In this document: piece by piece, positions 54,897 through 64,000 of the stretch
Layout of the letters: every line of letters starts with the position of its first letter
Position numbering within the stretch: the first letter of the stretch is position 1
From: Siphonodentalium dalli
Taxonomy: Eukaryota; Mollusca; Scaphopoda; Gadilida; Siphonodentaliidae
DNA: 64,000 nt
Assembly: GCA_032622095.1 (NCBI GenBank)
Contig: CP136067.1
Coordinates: 98,258,707-98,322,706, forward strand
Direction: 5' to 3'
The notes under the pieces: model-generated
Database searches by the model: none
Told to the model about the DNA's origin: nothing
What the model saw: only the letters and a program-made list of their open reading frames with translations
Translations under genes and position numbers: made by a program

Positions 54897-56305
54897 GTTT
54901 CTGCTAGGGGTTGGGGGAATGCGTTAGCTGCTAAGGGGAAAATCCAGTAAATAATTTCAATGTAGGAACAGCTATTTATCTACATGTACTTTCGTCATAT
55001 CTATATATGTACATGTAACAGAGTAGGATCTGTTTGTCTGTCTGTTCATATTTTTCTCCCAGACCCCTAGACCGATTTCAACCAAATTTGGTGAGGTGAC
55101 TCGGGGTAGCCTGGTGGAGGTTATAATGGTGTTAGTTTAAAAAAATTATTGTTTAAATTTTTTTAAATAAATAGATAGCAAAAAACAAAGGCGCTCACTA
55201 TGAGCCTATTTCAGCACAAGATGTAGCCTCTTTATAGATGTGTTTTCACTGTGGCCTGCGCCATCCAACAGAATAATGGGTATAAGTCCACTATGGGCTT
55301 ATATCAGAACCAATTATGTCCAATATGAACCACTGTCAATATTCAGGTCCAATATGAGCCTATTTGCCCGAGGATATATTGAAGTACCGGTAGCATAATA
55401 ATATGATCAATATCTATAAAAGAGTAGGATCTGTCTGTCATATGTGTGGGCATATACATACTAGGGGCTATATGTCCCTGATGCACAAAGGGACTGCAGG
55501 CCCCTTTGTGCAGGGACCGCAAGCCCTTCCAACACTGAATAAAGGCTCCTGAAGGTAGCCTGTTTCAGCTACCGGTAGTAGGTCTATAATCTAGAAGTGT
55601 AAGATATTGTAATTGGCAGATCGTTTTACCTGCATATATTTTCTACCAAAGTTGTCAAGCTATCAATTTAGTATCAAACCCTCTAACTTCAAAAGCAATA
55701 AAAATTTAATATAGTGATCGTGAAAAAATACAATGGGGTCTATAAATAAATAATCTGCCGAGACGCTATGTACCCATTCAAACAATCGGAGCAACTGGAA
55801 ATTTCGGAATATACAGTCGCAAAGAGAGTGAATAATACCTTAATTGTAACACACTGGTAAACCACCCGAGATCTGAATTTAAACTAAATTGTGGTAGAAA
55901 CTCTTCAAAAATATAAAGTGGAATCTATTTTGCGACATTAAACATAGAGAGAATCGCCAAGTATAATTAAACTGCTGACGATTTTTCGCAACGTAACTAC
56001 ATGTAGCTCAACTCCAGAGATGTATTCTAGTGATGTCGGTTCCGGTATGCACTTTCGTTCAGCGTCTGTATTCTTGCAAAGATATCAAATAAAGTTGTCC
56101 TCTAAAATTCCTTATTGATATCCCAACAAGATGGAGTTAAGTTTTATACATCTCATACTTTTATAAACATGATATGTTTCCTGGGGTATGGTAGCCCAGA
56201 AAATCTGTCTTGGGGAATGGGACCCTAAAAATTTAAATGAACTGGTGGTTCAACAGGGGAATGAGGGCTTTGAGGGGATCCCATGCTGGTATAGCGGAAA
56301 CCCGG
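54897..56305. mobile_element. Possible hAT-like element (GGTTTCTGCTAGGGG ends) in PAXIP1 intron 1
   Basis: Left ATGGTTTCTGCTAGGGGTTG, right TAGCGGAAACCC at about 56292-56303. Contains a CTGT-rich piece at 55025-55110 (GTTTGTCTGTCTGTTC, then ACCGATTTCAACCAAATTTG) that resembles the 5' region of the Helitron-like units. Confidence 0.45.
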
Positions 56306-56650
56306 AATTTATATCTTCGTTAAACTACATGTACATGTATGACTGTATGTATGACATTGCTGTTACTGTTGTTTTGCGTTCAAAATCCTTGGAGATCTCT
56401 GTTTCTGTGTATCATGATAAGTATCATTGGCAATGTATGATATCACAATACATATCGTATTGTGACAAAGTGTCGGTCAAAAGCTCTTCAGAGGTTGTGT
56501 TTGTATAATTGTTTACCTCTGAATTTTAAATAAAATTTATATTATATTAAGCGCTGTATCACTGCACCCCTAAAAAAAAAATCTTTTTCGTCTATTTTAA
56601 ACTATTTTTTTCGTCCATTTTAAACTATTTATTTTCATCCATTTTAAAAG

Positions 56651-56788
56651 GTTCTCAAGATACTGAATAAGGGTGGAGGGAAAAGAGATCTGTACTTGAG
56701 CGAGATGGTCAGTCACGTCGTTGCTGAGTCAGCTGATCATGATGAATATTCTGAGGCACGAGAACTCTTTGAACTTCCTGTTGTTTCG
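56651..56788 (+). CDS. PAXIP1: PAXIP1/PTIP-like exon 2 (core of BRCT1)
   Basis: 46 residues: VLKILNKGGGKRDLYLSEMV, then SHVVAESADHDEYSEARELF and ELPVVS. It matches the PTIP pattern [29 protein letters not shown]: a His-containing strand, an acidic loop, then EARE(V/L)F(D/E)LPVV. Acceptor is TTTTAAAAG after a long T-rich tract; donor TCG|GTGAGT is strong. Phase 0 at both ends. This is the best-supported exon of the gene. Confidence 0.9.
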
Positions 56789-56876
56789 GTGAGTATTATT
56801 TAGCAAACCCCCCCTGCATATACAATGTATGAATTCAGAACAAAATTGTTTTTGAAGGAATAGCATGAAAATGATA

Positions 56877-57262
56877 AGACCAAAGAAAACTAAATGTGTG
56901 GTTGGGGTTACATGCCAGAAAAAATTAGGGTCGGTAGGTGCACTCAGAATTTGTTTTTAAAATAATTTTTATTGAGATATTTTTATGGCTTTCTTTTCTG
57001 CCTTTAAATTTAATGATATCATTGGGCTGAGAAAAGTTTTCATTGCTTTTTTTACAAGCCAAATACATTGACTAATAAATCAAAGATTTTTGGATTTTGG
57101 AATGTGATTTTTCCCTGTATTATTTGTTGCCTAAATAATTCATTAATGGGATGAAATTTTCAAGAGATTTTAGCTGTACCATAGAAAAAATGTTTAGGGT
57201 AGGGGGGTTAAAATTAGGGTCGGCAGGGAAACCTCGACCACAAATATTTTTTCCTTTGGCCT
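56877..57262. mobile_element. TIR element (AGACCAAAGAAAA ends) next to PAXIP1 exon 2
   Basis: Left AGACCAAAGAAAACTAAATG, right inverse AATATTTTTTCCTTTGGCCT; internal TTAGGGTCGGTAGG and TTAGGGTCGGCAGG. Begins 89 bp after the exon 2 donor. Confidence 0.5.
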
Positions 57263-57697
57263 AAACCAGAATTACTCTTGTGTGCCCATAAACATACATG
57301 TACATTTATTAATTTTATGAAAAAATTTCACCTTGCAAGATGCTTATTCAGGACTGCATGTTTTTTTGGAAAATTCACAGCTCAATAGTGGAGTCCATAA
57401 CAGCTGCCGGTGCAAATATAATACCAGAATATCAGTTTGCAAAATAGCGGTCGCGAGACAAATATCTTAGTATTCTTACAAGAACATGTGGAATTGTTGT
57501 TATTATGTTGTTGCAATTCCGGGCATTTGAATAATTATTGCCTTTTTTTTGTGAGAATTGATAACATGCTTCAACCCTGTACTTCTATTCGACACTGCAC
57601 TATTAGGGCATTACTGTACCTTCTACTGAAGTCTAAATCTGCAAGAGATAACATCATAAATACTGAAGGAAACTAGTCAGGATTCATCATTTGTTTA

Positions 57698-57919
57698 ACT
57701 CTTTTCTATATTAAATACTCATAGGGAGCCTGGCATATAAAAGAGAATACATTAGCCTAATATTTATCTTGACCTTGTAAGCCAGTGCACTTTCATTATC
57801 TGTCTTCATATCTGTCACTAACAAATTGACCTTTATTTGTAGTATTGTAGGATTTCCCTCTGACAGGTGAATAATAAACTTTAATAACTGATGGGAGAAT
57901 CCATTCAGTATAGAAAGGG
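57698..57919. mobile_element. TTAA MITE abutting PAXIP1 exon 3
   Basis: TTAA at 57694-57697 and 57920-57923; ends CTCTTTTCTATATTAAAT and CAGTATAGAAAGGG. Its right border is only about 35 bp from the exon 3 acceptor. Confidence 0.7.
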
Positions 57920-57956
57920 TTAACAGGTACTAATTTGTTTTTATTTTTTGTTTCAG

Positions 57957-58000
57957 GTTAACTGGGTCCTCTTGTCTGCTGCGCTCGGTAAATTACTACC
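57957..58000 (+). CDS. PAXIP1: PAXIP1/PTIP-like exon 3 (BRCT1 Trp helix)
   Basis: VNWVLLSAALGKLLP aligns with PSWVILSVQCGTLLP, the C-terminal helix of BRCT1 with its hallmark Trp. Acceptor TTTTTTGTTTCAG is excellent. The 3' end is uncertain. The similarity runs through LLP, which favours a donor at 58001 (GTATCC, weak); an alternative GTAAAT at 57988 would cut the motif. Downstream exons (BRCT2 onward) are not in the window; the sequence turns into hAT elements and a 57-bp satellite. Confidence 0.8.
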
Positions 58001-58048
58001 GTATCCTTATCAAACCACTTTATAAACATTACGTTTCTTGATATTAAG

Positions 58049-58402
58049 TTGGGCTGCAATGATACACTTTTGTTCACGATACGAAACAAATCACGATACA
58101 TGATCAACGATACAATACATATCACGATACACTAAATTAGTGTTTCCAAATGAATATCGCCTGAATGATCAGAAACATTTTAAACTATTAAAATGGCATT
58201 TAATTGTTGCCTAGAAGAGTCAAATATTCATACTATACATGTAAACTTGAGAGATAATTGCAGATTAAGCTTTTTTACACTGGCCCATTTTCAGACATTA
58301 CTCGATTTCCTTTATCACGATAAACATGAAACAATACGACATGCATATCATTTGAAAGTGTATCGTGATCCATTGAATTCACGATGAATCATTGCAGCCC
58401 CA
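58049..58402. mobile_element. hAT-type MITE, 354 bp, just after PAXIP1 exon 3
   Basis: Ends TTGGGCTGCAATGATAC and TGAATCATTGCAGCCCCA; 8-bp duplication ATATTAAG (58041-58048, 58403-58410). Interior rich in CACGATAC/ATCGTG. Confidence 0.88.
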
Positions 58403-58436
58403 ATATTAAGGCTCAAGCAGATCATGTATCTATATA

Positions 58437-59240
58437 CAGTGTTCACACTGGCCCAAAATGTTCTTGAGCCACCACCTTAGCCACTTGTGAATGTTTTTGA
58501 GCCACTTTTCATTTAATTGAGCCTCATTTTTTCAACCCATATTTTTTGGTGCCATTTTGATTTAAGGACATTCAAAGAACAACACAAGCTAATTAACTCA
58601 ATTATTTATTCTAAGATAATATAACAGGTTTTGGTAGGTAAAACAACAATATAAACAACAATATTAATAATCAAACATTGAAAATTCTGCGATATTTTAT
58701 ATCTGCCCATTTGTTAAATGCTTTACCAAAATTAAAGTCTAACATTGGAGGGCCTTCAATTGCAATTTTCATCAATAAGTTTAAATGTGGAACAAAAAGT
58801 CTGTTTCGCCGTTTATCTTTGATTAAATGTTGGTACGAGAAGGCCCTCTCACATTCCACAATCGACACGGGTATACAATATAGTGTTTATGCAAAGTCTG
58901 ATATAGGATATGTGTCCTTTCTTTGTTTCACTAATGTTTGGCGATGTGAAAGCAATACAATGAAAGTGTGTTTTTATTGAGTAGAAGTAGGAATCCCATT
59001 CATTGTACGCAATACAATTACAACCAGCCGCTGTGGCATAAGCCAAGAATCATTTAGCGAGTTCTTTCATTCAGACTGTCAACATGATTGTTAAACTTAA
59101 TCAGTCCGACGGCAGTTAATTTAAGAGCCACACACCCAAATTCTTCAAGCCACTTTCTTTAGCCACTAGCACATTTTGTTGAGCCACTGATGTTTTTCTT
59201 TCACAATTTGCAAAATTTGCTTATGGCAGCGTGAACACTC
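58437..59240. mobile_element. hAT relic, 804 bp, with transposase C-terminus
   Basis: Terminal repeats CAGTGTTCACACTGGC and GGCAGCGTGAACACTC; flanks TCTATATA and TATATATA (7 of 8). Contains several GAGCCAC motifs and the degenerate hAT transposase fragment described separately. Confidence 0.78.
58671..58868 (-). pseudogene. hAT transposase dimerisation-domain fragment
   Basis: Open for 65 codons: MSIVECERAFSYQHLIKDKR, then RNRLFVPHLNLLMKIAIEGP and PMLDFNFGKAFNKWA. The pattern S.xECER.FS...IK...RNRL...L..LM.I.IEGPP is the C-terminal hAT dimerisation region of the ZNF862/KIAA1586-like group. The rest of the transposase, including the catalytic core, is missing, so it is a relic. Confidence 0.75.
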
Positions 59241-59284
59241 TATATATATAGAATAACAATCTTCTTCTTGATGGAACCTTATTG

Positions 59285-60590
59285 TAGGGCCCGGCGAACC
59301 GTTCGAGGTTCGGTTCGAAACCGCTGTGATGATTCGGTCCGGTTCGAAACCTTAGACGGGATTCGTTTATATCGAACCTTTTCTTTAGTCCCGCAAAATG
59401 GGCAAATTTTGCGTACTGGGAATTGTTTATTGATTATATACCGTATATTAATTGGTTTACATACAACTGTGTGATACTATGATTTTATGTTTACATTGGA
59501 CATAATTACTTTGATCATTACTCGGGCGGGGTAACTGGGTGATATTTCATTGAACGGGTCTTTTGGCATAACTTTATTCCGCTCCCGCTAAACGGTCCAG
59601 TCGGACATGTCAAATTCGTGATAATTAATTAGTAAAACTATAACATTTCTATCTCAGTCAAAGTTCTACCTCGTCAAAGTTTGTTTTATTCTCCATATAA
59701 CTTTACTAATAGACATAATTATACCTAACAAACGAAACAATAAGTTATGATTATTGATGAATACAGATCGAACAAGCTTTTTTGAATTCCGTAAACTGGC
59801 TGAAAGTGAATAGGTATTTCCGGCAGCCTTCTGTGTCAACAATTGGAGTCAACCAATCACAGTGAGGAGAAGGTGTGGCCATTGTTTATCAGCATAAATG
59901 ATTGACATGATTATGTAACCCGATGTGCTTTGTCTTATGACACTTAATTGCTACAACGCGACGTGGGCACGCTTTGATCTTTGTCATGTGTTGTCGCAGT
60001 TACAGATTGACGAGTCTGTTAATAGTTACCGAGTTATGCCACGTGGCGCGTTCATGCTGTCAGTGTGTTAGGAGTTCAATGCGTCGTTTATCGCGTTGTT
60101 TACATTGTACATATTTACTATTGGAAGCTTGACCGATGATTCAATCAGACATCTGTCTCACTTACTGTTAGAATAAGTCATAAGTTATGATTTTTCATGA
60201 GTGATGCTCAGTGAGCGGACGCGGGTATATACGGAGAATGATAATCGGATATTTGTTTTAATCGGCGTTATGTAATATAATGTATGGACATAAACGGAAC
60301 GTAAAATCAACGTTTTATCGGATTGTCATTCATCTCCAATATAAAATAATTCTTCAACATGTAATTATCTTATATCGTATACGATAAATTTGTATATAAC
60401 ACGTTGATTGTACTATTATAATGATCCACATATGTTCTAACTGGCTACTAGTATTATGAGTACGTCGCTTGGACTCTCTTCAATGACACGGTCGGTAATT
60501 GGGTTCGAGATTCGGTTCGATTCGAAACCAAGACGATGATTCGGTTTCAAGGTTCGGTTCGACCTAAATTATAAGGTTCGCAGGGCCCTA
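59285..60590. mobile_element. hAT-type element, 1.3 kb
   Basis: Terminal repeats TAGGGCCC(G/T)GCGAACC, 8-bp duplication CCTTATTG (59277-59284, 60591-60598), subterminal repeats of GGTTCGGTTCGAAACC. No transposase ORF. Confidence 0.9.
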
Positions 60591-60684
60591 CCTTATTGTT
60601 GGTATGGTTCAAATGTTGTGTGGACAAAATATCTCGAATGAATGAACATATAAACAAATAATCTTGCCACAATTGTGTGTGGAA

Positions 60685-61095
60685 TTCAGGCTTGAGAATA
60701 AGGTGCCAGACATTTGCAGAATGAGGTAGCCAGAGGGTGTATTTAGTGACGCTACCCCACACAGCAGGCTAGAATCACCAAATTCATCCTCTGGGGACCT
60801 CATTCTGCCTGGCCTAATTTGCTATGAGAGACCTAGCCTCAGATTTAAGTTCCCAGATGGTGAATATTGTTATGTGCACATTGGGCACCTCGATTATGCA
60901 ATGTGTCATCTGCCAGTTTTGGTTTAAATAGAAACTAAATTAAAAAAAAAGAGAAAAAATATTTGTGAAGAAGTTTCTATTTCTAAAGAAACAAAAAAAA
61001 CTTGATAATAAAGATACTTTCCAGAGAAGATGAGGTCTACGCAGAATGAGGTTCCCAGAGTGTGAATTTAGTGATGCTAGCTCGCTGTGTGCTCT
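60685..61095. mobile_element. Family C MITE relatives downstream of the hAT at 59.3 kb
   Basis: Diverged copies with AGAATGAGGTAGCCAGAGGG at about 60719 and AGAATGAGGTTCCCAGAG at about 61041, directly before the 57-bp satellite. Confidence 0.6.
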
Positions 61096-61135
61096 TAATG
61101 GTCCACAAAAATAGAAATAGTATATCATTCTGTCG

Positions 61136-64000
61136 CTCGGCTTCTCAATGTTGTCTCTACAATCTGTCCATTAATACAGGCCATAAATCTAGCTTGGCTT
61201 CTCAATGTTGTCTCTACAATCTGTCCATTAATACAGGCCATAAATATAGCTCGGCTTCTCAATGTTGTCTCTACAATCTGTCCATTAATACAGGCCATAA
61301 ATATAGCTCGGCTTCTCAATGTTGTCTCTACAATCTGTCCATTAATACAGGCCATAAATATAGCTTGGCTTCACAATGTTGTCTCTACAATCTGTCCATT
61401 AATACAGGCCATAAATATAGCTTGGCTTCACAATGCGGTCTCTACAATCTGTCTGTTAATACAGGCCATAAATATAGCTTGGCTTCACAATGTTGTCTCT
61501 ACAATCTGTCCATTAATACAGGCCATAAATATAGCTTGGCTTCACAATGTTGTCTCTACAATCTGTCCATTAATACAGGCCATAAATATAGCTTGGCTTC
61601 ACAATGCGGTCTCTACAATCTGTCTGTTAATACTGGCCATAAATATAGCTTGGCTTCACAATGTTGTCTCTACAATCTGTCCATTAATACAGGCCATAAA
61701 TATAGCTTGGCTTCACAATGCGGTCTCTACAATCTGTCCATTAATACAGGCCATAAATATAGCTTGGCTTCACAATGTTGTCTCTACAATCTGTCCATTA
61801 ATACAGGCCATAAATATAGCTTGGCTTCACAATGTTGTCTCTACAATCTGTCCATTAATACAGGCCATAAATATAGCTTGGCTTCACAATGCGGTCTCTA
61901 CAATCTGTCTGTTAATACTGGCCATAAATATAGCTTGGCTTCACAATGTTGTCTCTACAATCTGTCCATTAATACAGGCCATAAATATAGCTTGGCTTCA
62001 CAATGCGGTCTCTACAATCTGTCCATTAATACAGGCCATAAATATAGCTTGGCTTCACAATGTTGTCTCTACAATCTGTCCATTAATACTGGCCATAAAT
62101 CTAGCTTGGCTTCACAATGTGGTCTCTACAATCTGTCCATTAATACAGGCCATAAATATAGCTTGGCTTCACAATGTGGTCTCTACAATCTGTCTGTTAA
62201 TACAGGCCATAAATATAGCTTGGCTTCTCAATGTGGTCTCTACAATCTGTCCATTAATACTGGCCATAAATCTAGCTCGGCTTCACAATGCGGTCTCTAC
62301 AATCTGTCTGTTAATACAGGCCATAAATCTAGCTCGGCTTCACAATGCGGTCTCTACAATCTGTCTGTTAATACAGGCCATAAATCTAGCTTGGCTTCAC
62401 AATGCGGTCTCTACAATCTGTCTGTTAATACAGGCCATAAATCTAGCTCGGCTTCACAATGCGGTCTCTACAATCTGTCCATTAATACAGGCCATAAATA
62501 TAGCTTGGCTTCACAATGTGGTCTCTACAATCTGTCCATTAATACAGGCCATAAATATAGCTTGGCTTCACAATGCGGTCTCTACAATCTGTCTGTTAAT
62601 ACAGGCCATAAATATAGCTTGGCTTCACAATGCGGTCTCTACAATCTGTCTGTTAATACAGGCCATAAATATAGCTTGGCTTCACAATGTGGTCTCTACA
62701 ATCTGTCCATTAATACAGGCCATAAATCTAGCTCGGCTTCACAATGCGGTCTCTACAATCTGTCTGTTAATACAGGCCATAAATCTAGCTCGGCTTCACA
62801 ATGCGGTCTCTACAATCTGTCTGTTAATACAGGCCATAAATCTAGCTCGGCTTCACAATGCGGTCTCTACAATCTGTCCATTAATACAGGCCATAAATCT
62901 AGCTCGGCTTCACAATGCGGTCTCTACAATCTGTCTGTTAATACAGGCCATAAATCTAGCTCGGCTTCACAATGCGGTCTCTACAATCTGTCTGTTAATA
63001 CAGGCCATAAATATAGCTCGGCTTCACAATGCGGTCTCTACAATCTGTCTGTTAATACAGGCCATAAATATAGCTTGGCTTCACAATGTGGTCTCTACAA
63101 TCTGTCCATTAATACAGGCCATAAATCTAGCTCGGCTTCACAATGCGGTCTCTACAATCTGTCTGTTAATACTGGCCATAAATATAGCTTGGCTTCACAA
63201 TGCGGTCTCTACAATCTGTCCATTAATACAGGCCATAAATCTAGCTCGGCTTCACAATGCGGTCTCTACAATCTGTCTGTTAATACAGGCCATAAATCTA
63301 GCTCGGCTTCACAATGCGGTCTCTACAATCTGTCTGTTAATACAGGCCATAAATCTAGCTTGGCTTCACAATGTGGTCTCTACAATCTGTCCATTAATAC
63401 AGGCCATAAATCTAGCTTGGCTTCACAATGCGGTCTCTACAATCTGTCTGTTAATACAGGCCATAAATATAGCTTGGCTTCACAATGCGGTCTCTACAAT
63501 CTGTCTGTTAATACAGGCCATAAATCTAGCTCGGCTTCACAATGCGGTCTCTACAATCTGTCTGTTAATACAGGCCATAAATCTAGCTTGGCTTCACAAT
63601 GTTGTCTCTACAATCTGTCTGTTAATACAGGCCATAAATATAGCTTGGCTTCACAATGCGGTCTCTACAATCTGTCTGTTAATACAGGCCATAAATCTAG
63701 CTCGGCTTCTCAATGTTGTCTCTACAATCTGTCTGTTAATACAGGCCATAAATCTAGCTTGGCTTCACAATGTGGTCTCTACAATCTGTCTGTTAATACA
63801 GGCCATAAATCTAGCTTGGCTTCACAATGCGGTCTCTACAATCTGTCCATTAATACAGGCCATAAATATAGCTCGGCTTCACAATGCGGTCTCTACAATC
63901 TGTCTGTTAATACAGGCCATAAATATAGCTTGGCTTCACAATGCGGTCTCTACAATCTGTCTGTTAATACAGGCCATAAATATAGCTTGGCTTCACAATG
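61136..64000. repeat. 57-bp satellite array, about 50 copies, open at the window end
   Basis: Unit contains GGCTTCACAATGCGGTCTCT, ACAATCTGTC(C/T)(A/G)TTAATACAGG and CCATAAAT(A/C)TAGCT. Main variants are linked: GTTGTCTC tends to go with CTGTCCATT, and GCGGTCTC with CTGTCTGTT. Position 5' AAAT(A/C)TAG also alternates in blocks, as expected from unequal exchange. It probably lies in a long PAXIP1 intron 3. Confidence 0.95.

Noticed and set aside
59285-60590. GGTTCGAAACC motifs resembling a tRNA B-box
   Set aside because: They are subterminal repeats of the hAT element. No A-box or cloverleaf could be folded around them, and no tRNA or rRNA gene was recognised anywhere in the window.
61125-61355. 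Minus-strand repeat protein (MACINGQIVETTLRSRAIF, period 19)
   Set aside because: Frame of the 57-bp satellite. Most later units carry a TGA in this frame, so it is not a conserved coding repeat.

Overview
This is eukaryotic nuclear DNA: AT-rich, with intron-split genes and very dense transposon remnants. Gene content is metazoan. The recurrent non-autonomous repeats (GGAC-rich tracts leading into a CAGTATACCCCC...GGGGGTATAATAA hairpin end, hAT and TTAA MITEs, minisatellite-bearing Helitrons) look most like a lophotrochozoan, probably a bivalve or other mollusc. The organism call rests on remembered repeat style and is an inference.

Two genes are read exon by exon from splice sites and protein similarity. 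(1) On the minus strand, a complete 12-exon gene for ODAD4/TTC25, the TPR subunit of the outer dynein arm docking complex, runs from ATG 31607 to stop 4056. All 12 exons join in phase into one 622-residue reading frame. Its promoter has an RFX X-box-like site, as expected of a ciliary gene. (2) On the plus strand, the 5' end of a PAXIP1/PTIP-like BRCT gene starts at 47704, with exons at 47704-47796, 56651-56788 and 57957-about 58000; the rest lies beyond the window. The two genes are divergent, about 16 kb apart. A third coding piece, one clean exon of a fatty acyl-CoA reductase (19959-20156, plus strand), sits antisense inside ODAD4 intron 4 with no partner exon seen.

Layout: 1-4055, ODAD4 downstream flank with MITEs. 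4056-31607, ODAD4 with introns full of MITEs (mariner-like TA type, TTAA type, hAT type with 8-bp target duplications). 31608-32800, promoter and minisatellites. 32802-45541, a 12.7-kb head-to-tail concatemer of about 21 non-autonomous Helitron-like units, bounded by A and T and set inside a TTGATTAATCAA minisatellite. 45542-47700, unassigned, then the PAXIP1 promoter. 47704-58000, PAXIP1 exons 1-3 with intron 1 loaded with TIR elements, including a nested hAT. 58000-61130, three more hAT-type elements. 61136-64000, a 57-bp satellite running off the window end.

The most unusual signal is that three separate ODAD4 exons (3, 6 and 9) have had their 3' splice site plus the first 45-57 coding bases tandemly duplicated into the upstream intron. 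At exon 9 this reaches ten copies, and the nearest extra copy is an in-frame alternative acceptor. The second is the Helitron concatemer, in which different families share the same TC...hairpin-CTAG junction grammar.
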